Below are positions 22,567 to 34,333 of a DNA stretch of 64,000 bases, one piece after another (the stretch's first letter is position 1; every line of letters starts with the position of its first letter). The position numbers and the translations under genes are program-made. Under the pieces are notes generated by a model that searched no databases, was not told where the DNA came from, and saw only the letters and a program-made list of their open reading frames with translations. The DNA comes from Chamaecyparis obtusa. Lineage: Eukaryota > Streptophyta > Pinopsida > Cupressales > Cupressaceae. The stretch is taken from contig BSBK01000522.1 in assembly GCA_027943335.1 (NCBI GenBank), forward strand, positions 1,052,001 to 1,116,000. Direction: 5' to 3'.

Positions 22567-24250
22567 ATGGGTGGTGACCCCATTCACATAGAATTGTTGA
22601 ATCATACTTTGGTGCTCAAAGATGAAAATAGTTTACCCTTCTTTGAGAGAGTTGGGTAGATTCATTATTTCCTTTGATTAACCAAATTCAACCATGAAAT
22701 CATGAGGCAATTTGCAAAACCTTTTTGTTAAAAATGAGGCAATTATCAAAGGACTTGGAGTAGATGCATATGAGGTTGTGATTTTAGAAGTTTTTGGTCT
22801 TCCCAGAATGGGGGTAGATTGCCCATCATCACTAGATGTAGAGTTCGCTAGAAGGAAGTTTGCAAGGCTAAGTGAGGAATTTGAATCCACAAGTCAGTGA
22901 ATGCAATAACTATTTCTACCACCACTTCAAAGGGAGATTGTAGCTCATATTATTAGGTATTTAACATGCAATGACCACCATTATTTGTTATATACTTATC
23001 ATCTTAAGCTACTGAATCATTTGAGGTACAATACGTTAGTCAATGTGTCAAATTATCTTCATATGATGTAACTATAATGATTACAAAATATAGAAACAAG
23101 GGAACCCAATCATCCCTTTCCCATGATTTTTTGGTTGTCTTACTAGTAAATTAGAGTTTTTCTATTTAATATCCTAATGTTTCTCAAGATGAATTTAAAG
23201 ATTGGGATAATTTTCTTATAATATTAGACTCCTCAGAAATGTGTCTCATGAGGAAACAATAGATGAAGAAAATGAACAAGTTGGTGAACGATTAAAAACT
23301 GAAGGGTTTAATCCTCTAAGGTCTCCTATTGTAGAAGGAATTGCTCACAAGTATGTGGATTTAAAAGAGGATTTGAAAAGTAAATTTTAAACCCCTAAAC
23401 AAAAAAAACCCATAGCCACTATAGAGGTGCGTACAACCTTAAGGGAACAAGGGTATGAATCTCCACCTAGGCCAAATACATCCTAACTTAAGTCATGTTT
23501 GATAAAATCGGACTTTGTTTCCTCTTCATCCTCTAATAGTAATACTAAGGGGAAAAAAAGAGTATAAACCTTCTAAATCTATCAAAAAGTATAAAACAGT
23601 TGAGGAGGAAGAGCTAAGGGTCATGAAACAAGAATATGAGGAACCCAAAGAGAGTAAAAATATTTCTAAGGAAGAATAACCGAGGAAAAAGATCATGCAG
23701 AGGATAAACCTAAAGAACCTCTAGTTAGGGTAGAACCTAAATAAAAAACAAAGAAGTCTACCAAGAAAATGAAAACTCCTAAGAGGCATTCACAATACCT
23801 TAGTAAGCAAGGCATAACATCCAAATCTTTAGGCCATATTTTCAAAATGAAGATATAGATTTTGAATGAGAACATTGGTTCAAACAAAACATATAGAAGA
23901 AATAATAGATGTAGAAAGGAATAATTCAAGAGAAATTTTAAGGGCGGCATAAGGAAGAAGTATGATAGGAGAAATTTTAAGAATTACATAAAGAAGATGA
24001 AGATTTTCGTTTGAAGTAGCATATGCCAAATACAAAAGAATAAGAAGGTGAGTCTCCAAGAGAGAAAACAGATAAAAACTTGGACTCTATTAGACCTTTA
24101 CTTTCTATAGTCAAACTGAAACTAGCACTTGGAAAGGAACTAGAGTATATTTGTAGGAGGGGAAAAAATATGAAATCATTTGCATACTAGAGGAACCACA
24201 AACTCTAAATGCATAGAAAATAAAGATCCTAAACTAACATTAAAGATATG
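22567..24250 (+). pseudogene. Element I: decayed ORF of unknown family
   Basis: Starts at ATG 22567 (MGGDPIHIELL) and continues through frameshifts. The clearest piece is 22712-22900, which includes EVFGLPRMGVDCPSSLD, then HHYLLYTYHLKLLNHLRYNT in pieces near 22985. The second half (23270-24250) is Glu/Lys-rich. The pattern looks like an ORF found in plant LTR elements upstream of or instead of gag, but I cannot name it. There are dozens of stops, so it is not functional. Confidence 0.35.
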
Positions 24251-24279
24251 AAGGAAAAGTGCATAAAATATTGAAATAA

Positions 24280-25286
24280 ATTTAAACAAACACTCCCTCA
24301 AGATGCTCCAATGATTTTCTTTCTTCTTTCAATTTGATATGTTTCTCCCATGTGATAATATGCACCTAATTATGAAAGAAAAATGACAAGAAGAATACTA
24401 GAAAATGTGGTTCTAAATAAAATGAGATTCCAATTTATAGATTTTTAGAACTCAGATTGATGGATGAGATTGAAAATCAATCAACAGTTAGGATAAAATG
24501 AGAGGACAAGTTAAGTGATAAAAAATTGGAAATTACATTTCCAAGTGAATAAGGAAATAGAAACAAGATAGAGTTAATTGAAAATAAATATTGGAAATAT
24601 TTGTTTTCAACACAAAATGTCATTTGTAAGTGGATGACAAAATAGAAATATGATAGAGTTAAGTGAATAAATATTAGAAATTTTTATTTTCAGCAAAAAA
24701 ATGTCATTTCCAAGTGAAGGAAAGGATGAGTGATTAACACATTAAGTGAAGGAAAAATGGAAGGAGGAAAGAGTTAAGTGGAAACGGAAATTAGTAAGTG
24801 GGAGTGGGAAGTGGAGAGAAAAGTGGAAGGTGGAAGAGTTAGAAGTGGAGGAAAATTAGAATGAAAAAGAGATAAGTGGAGTTAGAAATGAGAGTGGAAT
24901 TTAATAATTAAAAATTATTAATTACCTCATATTTGGAAAATTGGATAATTAAATAAATAAATTTATTTAATTGTGGAAAAATGGGAAAGGGGGTGAATAA
25001 ATAATATATTTATTTACCAAAGGAATGAAATTAGGATAAGAGGGAAAAATAAATAAATATTTGCCCCTAGGACCAAGATTAATTAATTGAAGAAAGTATT
25101 CAATTAAACAAAATTGATAGGACATGATGAAATTAAAGGACAAAACTTAATAATTAATTAAACATTTTTTAATGGTTTAATTAATGCACAATGACAAAAT
25201 ATTGTTGAATGATAAATATCAAACACACAACATAAAAGACATGTTAAAAAGTGGCCATATGCGTGGACCATTTTTTAGTGTCTACA
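24280..25286 (-). mobile_element. Element D: probable 3' LTR (left edge uncertain)
   Basis: Ends at 25286 in GTCTACA and is followed by TTTTGCTCCTATTTGAG, which on the minus strand is a polypurine tract ahead of TGTAGACACT. The same arrangement stands at the 3' LTR of element C (TATTACA then TTTTGCCCC). The left edge was not found because no partner LTR is in the window. The stretch is AT-rich with TTAATTAA-type runs, as in the LTR of C. Confidence 0.45.
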
Positions 25287-25303
25287 TTTTGCTCCTATTT
25301 GAG
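25287..25303 (-). other. Polypurine tract of element D
   Basis: On the minus strand this reads CTCAAATAGGAGCAAAA, immediately before the LTR start TGTAGACACT. It resembles the tract of element C (CAAAGAGGGGCAAAA). Confidence 0.55.
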
Positions 25304-28022
25304 ATAATGCGATTATGAACATTGTTTCAAAGAAAAAATAAAAGATCATGCCCCAATGGATCAATAGAATGGAGGTAGGATGCCCCCTCGAAAAATTGGG
25401 TGGAAATTGACATGAGGACAATTTTTTGAAAAGAGAATGATTGGAAGGACTGATGGAAGAAATGTTAGAAAAAAGTAGAAATTACATGAAGAAGAGTTAT
25501 ATTATGGTGAAACTTTCTTTCATAAGTGCACTTTTATCATAAGAGCTTTATTTAGTATGGGAAACTAGATGCGTTGCATTGTGACATAGAAAGCCAGGGA
25601 AAAAATATGATTCCTTTGCGTAAAAATAAACATAATTACAAACAAGGAATGTTTCCATCCATTCTCAAGCATATAACATACGTGCCCCATAACTTTATGA
25701 AAAACACCCCACAAACAGAAGACAAAAGAAAAAATAAAGTATCATGAACCATCTCGGTCGCTCTCATCACTCAATGATATCCTTGGGTAGCATCAGAACA
25801 TGACCAATGATAAATCAATAAAAGATAAGACTCTAAAACAAGCAAGTCAACAACCATTCAGATCTTGTTGTAAAAGTTGATAGTTTTTTTGATGATGATA
25901 AATGATGATGATGTTTGGATTTAGGAATGATGTACCTTATCTAAGACTAATAGTGTCTGGTTTTGAGTATACCACACCCTGTATAAGAAAAATGATGGGT
26001 TGATAAAGGACAAATTGATATTGATTGATTGATTGGACAAGTTTGATTTGATTGATTGCTGGCATAATTGGATATTTTATTTGTAAATGCATGATTTCAT
26101 TTAAGTGCCTTGTTTGACAAGTCTTCAGACTGTGTTTGCTCAAAATTTTTTCTTGCAAATAAATGATTTATTGATGAAATGGAATGTGATTATGTACAAA
26201 TTTATTGCATGATTTTAGAAGATTTGATTTTTCAATTTTTAGGATTTTGAAAACATTTGATTTTTTGTACTTTGTTCAAGACATTTTGCAATTTTTAGGA
26301 TTTTTTCAAGACATTATGTGATTTTTTTGTATTTTTTTAGGACATTATCTAATTTTTTTGGATTTTTTTCAAGACATTATAGAATTTTTTTGATAAATTT
26401 CAAGTCTTTATTATTTACATGAGCAAGATGTGTTTAAATTTCCCCCAATGTCTAGCAAGGCAAGGACATTAGGGATTGATGGACAAGCTAGTAGATAGAT
26501 GAAGGAAAGAAGCTGTTTGATATGTCTTGAAGGTGTTTGGATTGCCAAGGACTATCCACAGAATGGGATAACATGTTTTTTCCAACCTTAGCAATTGGGT
26601 ATGACAATGATAGGGTAAAAATGGTGCACCAGATGGTATGCAATGCATTGGAATGGACATGTCAAGAGTTTTTTGAAAAAATAAATTGCATTTCACATCC
26701 TTGTTTTTTATCAAGACCAAGATAGGGATTTGGATAGGAAGATGATAGGGAATGGATAGGATGAGAAAGATATGGATAGGACAAGCAAGATCGATAACGG
26801 ATAAAGGAAAGGGATGTAGACTAAAGGTTGTAATAGGGTAGGAAATATGGACCAAAGGGATGGGGATAAGATAGGTGATGTGGACCAAAGGGATGGGAAC
26901 AATATAAAGAAGATATGACATGTGATTCTTTTAGGAAGATCATAAACCTTGAAAATATCAAAGTTTAGAAAAGAGGAATGTGGATGTTGATAGGATAAGG
27001 GATTAGATGAGACATAGGGTAATGAAGGAAATGAAAGGGATGATGGAGGATAATGATAGGGGTATTATAGGATAGGAAAATCGATGCAACATGTCCCCAA
27101 GTATGGCATGGAAGAAGTTCATGAATTACACATGATGCCTATTTCCCAGGTTTTTATCATGGTACTTTCCCAAAGCACCTGTTTGCCAGGTTTTCACTAT
27201 TGGACAAAATTATTTCTCTTTATTCTATTTTTTTTATGTGTTAAGATGTCTGTTTGCTAGGTTTTCATCAAGGAAAATATTTTTTCTTTTTCTTTTTTTC
27301 CTCTTCTTTTTTTTTACTTTTTAAATTATTTTTTTACCTTTTTCATTTTTTTGCTTTTTTTGACATTTTGACCTTTTAAGAAGATAATGGACGCATGACA
27401 TGACATGGATGAAGGAATCAAGCACATTTTTCTTTGGATAGTTCTCTTGAATGACATGTAATAATGGGCCATGAGTATGATAGAATGCTCAAAGATGTTG
27501 GTAGGGTAATGATGAAGGGATATAAAATGGATAACCGGATACAGTAGGACAAGGGTTTAGGAAAAGGATTGGATAGGCTGAATGAAAGTCTATAAAATAG
27601 GCATTGGATAATGGAGGGAGTGTAATAAGTCTTTTTTTTGAATAGATGGAAAAGAAAGAAAGAACAACATTAGTACACACCTTGAGGGGTGATGGAGTGA
27701 TGGAGGGAAAATAGATTTTGGATTTCATGGAGGAATGGATATGAATTTTGGGACATAAGGACCCAAAATGGATTTGGAAGATGGGAGGCTTTCAGATGGA
27801 GGGATATAAATTTTAGATGCCAAATTTGACTTTTCTTTAGGACATTGTGCTTCAACAATATTCCTGGGAATCCATGTGCATTTTGATTTTTCACTTTTTG
27901 TGGGACCTTGGAATGTATTGTTTACACAATGGATTTAGGAAACCATATTTCTTTTATCTTTTTCTTAATGGGCCTTTGTGTCCTTTTAGATATTTCTTTT
28001 TGGATTAGACTTCTTTGTGTTT
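25304..28022 (-). other. Element D 3' untranslated region
   Basis: There is no ORF I can support. It holds a loose tandem repeat around TTCAAGACATT at 26220-26400, and three copies of a motif around TTTGCCAGGTTTTCAC (27134-27160, 27175-27200, 27246-27273). The second motif also occurs three times in the 3' region of element C (41137-41320), linking D and C. Confidence 0.5.
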
Positions 28023-29893
28023 TTACATATTGATTCGACTGGACATGTTAATCCTTGACTGCGTGTGGATTGCATTATTAGCATCCAAATTACTTGGAAA
28101 AGGAATGGGATTAATGGATGGATACAAGTGAAATGGAGGTCTTTTGGATGGGTGTAAGGATCTCAAAGATGTGTGCCTTTGATGAATTGCATATTGAAAA
28201 GGGTAGGTGAATTGTGAACTAGTGGATGGAGGAACATATGGACCTAATATGGATGGAAGGGGTGAAGGTGGATGTATACATTTAGATTTGGGTTTGGAAG
28301 GGATACCAATGCCTTGAGAATGAGATTTTTTATTTGAGGCCATGACCATTATAATTTCCTTTGATATGGAAGGGGTTTAATATGCCTTGTTCATAGATTG
28401 TTAACCCTTTGACTTGATAATGCTTTTGACCACTAGAATGCTTTCTACAAGACATAATTTTTTTTTGAGATGGATATGACATGGAAGGACTGATATGACC
28501 ATTAAGTGGACTAGAGTTGATAGAAATAGAAGAAACCAATTGAAGTTTAAGGGGTCCATGAAAATATTTCAAACTGTGTTTACATAATGAGGGGGATTAG
28601 GAGGAATAATGGGATCTTTCAGTGGAATAGGAGCAATGACAAGATCATCTAGTAGGATAGGATCGGGATATGGAGGATTAAGACAAGGAAATGAGGGGAT
28701 GGAAGGATCTTGAATAGGATTTGAAGGGATGATGGGATCTTGTGGTGGACATGAAGGTGAAGGGATAATTTGATCTTGACTCGGAAGGAGATCATTGGAT
28801 TCCATTATGAATTTGTTCTTCTCTTGAGTTTGGATGGAATCCTTGGAAATAATGGAAGGGAGGTCATGCTATTACTTAGGAAGTGAAAGGTCAATGGGAC
28901 TAGGAAGGTAATTTTTTTCTTGAGATGGAATGGGATCATCTTGTATAGGAAAGTTATGGATAATAGGATCATAATTAGGCTCAAGGAAAATGGGATCTTG
29001 GTCAATAGTTGGATTGGATTATTCATCATTGGGATCTTGATCTTGATTTGTTTTAGGATGTGCTTCTTCATTCTTTGAATCATCATCTTGACATGGGGTA
29101 TGAATTAGAATGTGAATGGGATATTCTAGAAAGGACTCAATATTTTTACATGAAGGAGATGGACTTTGAATGTGACTTTTTTGAATAGGATTGATTGTAA
29201 ATGGAGAGCATGGTGGTAATTGTTCTAGAATTTGGGATGCATGAAAGAGAGTTGAACCAAGAGATGGATTATCTTGGATTTAATCTATGGATATCCAGGG
29301 AAAGGTGGCATCATTGGGTATGTCACTTGATGGAGATGAAGGAAATTTCTCTTGTGAAGCTTTAGGGGATGAAGAAATGGTGGGAGACATAGATGTTTTT
29401 TGAAGGTAAATGTCTTGATAGGAAATAGGTGTGTCATCCATGTGATTTATTTGGAATGGGCCATTTCTAGACATAGGTGAATTATTATTTTCATCCTCTT
29501 CATATATACAATCCAATATTTGAAACAAACTCCGAAGTTTCAGATTTTAATTTTCAGTGCTTGGGTAATCTTATTGGTGAGACCACATCAATGTGTTGAT
29601 GGAAAACATATCTCAATATGTTTCTCATTTATTATGTTTGAGTGATGTCGAAAAGATGACATGTTTGAACTTGTTCTTGTTTGAGAAAACCTTGGCCGTG
29701 AATTTGAGGACATGAGAGGATGTTCATGGATGTGCGATGTTCTTGAAGAAGAATATTTTTGTGACCTTGGTATTGATTGTCTTGTTTTCATGATTGACAC
29801 AAGAGGTTGTGATATTTTTTGAGGATCATTTGGTGGAATTGGGATGAATATCAGTTCGTAATTAGGCGGGGTCTCCATTGAGTTATGCCACAC
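28023..29893 (-). pseudogene. Element D proline-rich ORF (gag-like position), decayed
   Basis: The best part is one continuous frame from 29528 to 28569 (320 codons). It is broken by TAA at 29280-29282, TAA near 29020 and adjacent TAA TAG near 28870, all at codons that look like former Gln (CAA/CAG). The N-terminal part is acidic. The C-terminal part is a repeat of DPIIP-type units (about 28800-28590: QDPIIPS, QDPSIPS, KDPIIPP). Pieces in other frames lie at 29893-29588 and at 28349-28023. There is no retropepsin, RT or integrase. I infer a structural or gag-side protein of a non-autonomous Tat relative; the product is not recognised. Confidence 0.4.
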
Positions 29894-30234
29894 TCTGGTT
29901 GAAAGTTTTGATTTGTAATTTTCTTGAATGATTAATTTGGGACTTGGTTGTATAGAACTTGATTCAAAATTTCCTCTTGAACATGATTGAATTGGCCTTG
30001 GTTAAAATTTGTGTTTTCTTCGTGTAGTTGTGAAAGAAGTTTTAGTATTTTTTATTTTGAAATGAGAGATTTAATGTTGAATTCACTAAACCTTTCTTCT
30101 ATGAATTTAATGAGTTTTGACATTTCTTTGTTATTCCTTTCAACATTTTTGACTTATTCTTCCACAACCTTCACTTCTTTATCCAATTTTTCTATTAATT
30201 TTTAGGTCAAGTGTGCATGTGATTGATCATTTAA

Positions 30235-30456
30235 TCATGATAATGCTATTTTTCTTGGTTCAAAATATGTTTTTGTTTCCTTTATTGAATTACATATCAT
30301 GTTTGGGTAAAAACCTTGTTTTTGAAAAGGTTTGCCTTGTCTAAGATCAAAATAGGTTTGTGAGTTTTCACTTGAAATGTACATGGGTTGATATGAAACT
30401 TGTTGCCTTTGGAATGCTTGATACCTTGTTACAATTGGCATGATATCTAAATGCAC
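30235..30456 (-). pseudogene. Element D upstream ORF fragment
   Basis: A 73-codon minus-strand frame starting MHLDIMPIVTRYQAFQRQQ, rich in Gln, Tyr and Phe. The frame continues leftward past stops as a helical, Lys/Glu-rich stretch (about 30220-30060). It lies upstream of the proline-rich ORF and would be its N-terminal part. Not recognised. Confidence 0.3.
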
Positions 30457-30791
30457 CTAAGTATGAGGGGATATGCAAAAGGGACTTTGTTTTTGGATTT
30501 TGAATGGTTTTGAAATGATATGCAACTTAGTACATGCAAAGGTTAATGCAACTTAGGAAATGAAAATGCGAAGTCCAAGGATGTTTTTTTTTAGATTTTT
30601 GAAGTTTTGAAAATGATTATACAAACTTGGGATATGAAAAAATGCAATGTATGCAAGTTATGTTTTTGGAATTCTTGGAGGGATTTTGAAATGATTGTGC
30701 AACTAAGGGTGAAATACAATTTGATTTTGGATTATGAATGGAAATTTATATTTTGGACTTTAGAAGGTCTTGCAATGATTATGCAATTTGG
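30457..30791 (-). other. Element D upstream part, cut by element A
   Basis: A loose repeat around TTTTGAAATGAT...ATGCAACTTA with no ORF. It stops at 30791 where the LTR of A begins. The rest of D, including its 5' LTR and primer site, is not in the window. Confidence 0.4.
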
Positions 30792-32048
30792 TGATACTCC
30801 TATAGAGTTATTTTTTTTCCATTAGTTATGATAAAGTCATAATTGGTTGTCAAAGTCATTTGGTAAAGAAAGAAAGTCAAGTCGGTAAGAGAAACAAGCT
30901 ATTCGGTAAAGGAAATAAAGGAAAGACAATTTTCAGTTAAGGAAAAGGAAATTTAGACACCAAGAAAGGAATAACCAAGCACCGAGCACTAAGTTGTACC
31001 AAGATACAATGGTTACCGAACTGAGAGAAGATATAGTTACTGAGCAACAAGAAACTGTATTGTCGAGCATGACAGGCCAACATAAAGAGAATATATAGAT
31101 ACATTGAATGTAGACACTGAGAAGAGCATGGTATACGAATCTCGAGGAGATTATTTGACAGAGCATTAGAGATATAAACATAATGATTATGTATGATTAC
31201 AAGGTGACATTCACCAATAAGAATTAAATGAGATATATACATTGGAGGAGTAACCAATGCTAGCACCGCTTGAAGAGATGATTCTAGAACATCTCCACCG
31301 TTTCTAAAATTGAGTATAAATGGATCAGAATGTGAAGCTTACATTATGAGAGAGAGAGAGAGAAAGAGTGCATGTGAAAAGGAGGAATTGCAGAGTGAAA
31401 GTGATGAACAGAGAAGTTACCGAGTAACAGAGCAGTAAAGAGAAAATTGTTAATGTGATTCAGAATTAAAGTTATAGAGTACAAAATTGTTATTGTAAGA
31501 GAAACACATTATGAGGTAAATAATTATTGAACATATTGAGTCTGATAAGCATAAGATTGATGCAAGTATTACATACATATTTTTGTATTGATTAAAGTGT
31601 AATAAGAATTATGAAGTCTCTTAAATGAGTAGATCCTAGCAGATCTTATTTTGTAAATCCTTTAACAGGGTATAGTTCTTAGATTAGAATTTTAAAATTC
31701 TTTAGCAAGGTAGACTTAACTAGTCTGTAGACTCTTAACTGAGTTAATACTCTTAAAAAGATAACCTATCAGAAATAGCTATCATTATATCTCTAATCGA
31801 GTAGACTTTTTACTGCAGTAGTGAAATTTTGTGGGTGCCATCCCCACCACAGTTTTTATCCTCTAACGAGGATTTTTGTGATACCAAAATGATTGTGTTA
31901 TGAGTTATGAGTTAACATTTTATATGTTTTATTAGATGCATGCAAAGTTATGAATTCAGTAAATGGTTACAAAAGTTAGTTAAATTTTTTTGAAGTACTA
32001 ATTCACCCCTCCCCTCTTAGTACTTAGCTTTCCATACTTAATCAAACA
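30792..32048 (+). mobile_element. Element A, first LTR (1257 bp)
   Basis: Starts TGATACTCC and ends ATCAAACA, followed after AT by the primer site. The start is confirmed by the second copy at 60930, where a polypurine tract stands just before it. It has a TATA box at 31315-31321 (TATAAAT), a GA run just after it (31349-31368), a GTGGGTGCCATCCCCACC hairpin (31831-31848) and the closing module TTCACCCCTCCCCTCTTAGT near 32003. Confidence 0.9.
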
Positions 32049-32050
32049 AT

Positions 32051-32062
32051 TGGTATCAGAGC
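32051..32062 (+). other. Primer binding site of element A, unit 1
   Basis: TGGTATCAGAGC, complementary to the 3' end of plant initiator-Met tRNA, two bases after the LTR end. Confidence 0.9.
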
Positions 32063-32112
32063 ACAATCTCTTATTCAGAAGTTTAACTACTTGAGAGGAA
32101 AGATCTCGAGAG

Positions 32113-32791
32113 ATGGATAATTATAGGTATGAAAAGGTGATTGATAGAATGAACATGGAACTGAGGATGGCCAATGAGTAGATTGATAAATTAAGTAGAA
32201 AACTGAAGCATTCACTCATCAAGAGAAAGGAGCTAGCACATCAATTGAAGGACACACAAGATCAGGTTGAAGAACTTGAAGAACTATCCGAAGGAAGTAT
32301 GTCTGATGCATCTGAAGTTGTAATAATAGAACTAACTGAAAAGAACAAAAACCTAATTGATCAGGTAAATGTTTTAAAAAGAGAACAAGAAGCCCAATTG
32401 GTAAGGATGTGTGAAGTCCTAGAGAAAGAGAAAAGTTGAAGATGAAAAAAAATGGTTGACACAAATTCACTACAACTTGACAGACCAACTAGTGGGTGCA
32501 AATCAGGAAGTTGCAAGGAAAGTTGGAGAGATTGTGGAACTGAGATAAAAAAATGAACATTTGAAGAATGAACTGAAATCTGAAAAAAGATGCTAATGAA
32601 GTCTTGAAAAGAAATGAAGAATCACTAAGGATATTGGATGAACAACTAAGAGGTGAGAGACATTCGAGAGATACTACTGGACTTGGATTAAATGAAAACA
32701 ACACAATTGAGAAGGGAGAGTCCTCTAATTAGGACACAAACCAAGTTAATGTTGTTATCCCACTAAAGATAAAGAAGCCTAATTCCTACCA
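32113..32791 (+). pseudogene. Element A gag, 5' part, split by element B
   Basis: Starts at ATG 32113, 50 bp after the primer site (MDNYRYEKVID). The protein is a long, charged coiled coil (KLKHSLIKRKELAHQLKDTQDQVEELEEL), followed by the part leading to the zinc knuckles. It is broken by TAG at 32179-32181, by a deletion of roughly 95 bp after about 32440 relative to the second copy (62214 on), and by the insertion of B at 32792. The gag resumes at 55308. Gag proteins package element RNA in the cytoplasm. Confidence 0.7.
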
Positions 32792-34042
32792 TTTTAGGAA
32801 TAAAAGTCCATAATACAACTGAGAGGGGGGGCTGAATTAGTTGTATGATAGAATATTAAACTTAAAAATTTGAATAACAATAATATCAAATCCAATGAAC
32901 ATAATGAAAAATAACACAATAACATAATATTTTGGTCTTGGGGAAACCCTGTTAAAGGTAAAAACCCTGGTGGGAATTAGCACCCATAAATGATGTACTG
33001 AGAGTATAGTATCCTTTTTAGAAGATCTGGCCCTATTAGGAGCTTATTAAAACATTACAGTACAAAGCCATTGTTAGAGGATAGACCCTATTAGGATTCA
33101 AGAAAGAAGGGTGGGCTCACTGCCCAAAGAAGGTTAAATCCACCTTCAGAACTCATTGTTCGCAATACAAGTGTATATGAAAAAATAGACAATCTTTTGA
33201 ACTGTTTGACATCAAATATCTTATCTTGATTAGTTCCAATGAAGTACACCAGTAATCCTCTACTCTACATCTAGCAGACACAAGCTCACAACTTTCACAA
33301 TCTCCTTTACATCACATATATTCTCACCATTATCTTTTCCAAAGAAAAGATCTTACATATATACCCTATTACATTCTACATGAACAGGTCGGCCAATTAG
33401 GCTTTCCTAATATACAAACAATTACATAAACCCTTTCTAAGATACACATAGTATCTAAAAAAATTATACAATGATTACATTACAACAATTAAGGACCGAC
33501 ATCCTTAATTCACATTCACCAAAAAAAATGCACGCTTCATCTTTGAAGTCGACTCCCAAATAAGTCTTCTCTAGATCACACGTCATAGCTGACATCATCT
33601 TGCTTTCTGTACCTTGCACTGACCATCCAAAATTCTTTAGTACCTTGTCTTTCATCTATTAATCTTGCATACACCAAATCCATACCTTCTGTAAGATATA
33701 CAAAAAACATAGAGACTCACTCTGTCAACTTCCACTGTCATAGTCCAATACCAGTCTTCACCAAAACATCTGTAACTCATCCAATATGAAACATTACATG
33801 ATGTGATCTTGGATATAAGATCACAACATATTCCTATACTCTCATATGTCTTCACACGACCTGAAACATCTGTACAGTGTCAGTACATTGCAGTAACTGG
33901 CCTGTACTCTTCATAGAAACATATGTTGACATTAGTGACAAAACACTAATGACAATAGCGACAACTCCAACATCACTCAACATAGTGATTAAACATATTA
34001 AATGTATCAACCATTTCCCTAATGCATTAGCAATATCCAACA
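32792..34042 (-). mobile_element. Element B 3' LTR (1251 bp)
   Basis: In plus coordinates it runs from TTTTAGGAATAA (TGTTAGGAATAA in the other copy) to ATATCCAACA. On the minus strand a TATATAT box lies near 33355 next to a perfect 8-bp hairpin (ATCTTTTC-CAAA-GAAAAGAT). The U5 end has the shared modules GGGTGC...TCCCACC (32966-32986) and CCCCCCCTCTCAGT (about 32823). Confidence 0.9.
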
Positions 34043-34055
34043 ATCTCCCCCTTTG
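34043..34055 (-). other. Polypurine tract of element B
   Basis: The minus strand reads CAAAGGGGGAGAT immediately before the LTR start TGTTGG; a classic copia tract. Confidence 0.9.
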
Positions 34056-34333
34056 GCATTGATGTCAACATATGGGAAAATTCATTAACCCAAAGTTTTA
34101 TCAATCCAAAGTTCTGTAAGCAAATAGTACTCTCATAGTACACCACCATACAATCTCCCCATACAATAGGGATTTTCTCATAGCAACACTTCCCCTTTGA
34201 AAACAATGGAAAAGGGTGCCATGAGTCATTAACTATTCTTCTCAACTTTCTTCAACGATCACTCCCCCTGAGGAGTAGATCCCTACATCAAGTCTAGAAT
34301 ATGACAAGGCTCTAAAAAACTCTGGACTGATGC

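Noticed and set aside
32787..32795. Target-site duplication of element B
   Set aside because: The bases left of the 3' LTR (TACCA) and right of the 5' LTR (TGTGT) differ, and comparison with the second gag copy suggests a small loss at the left joint.
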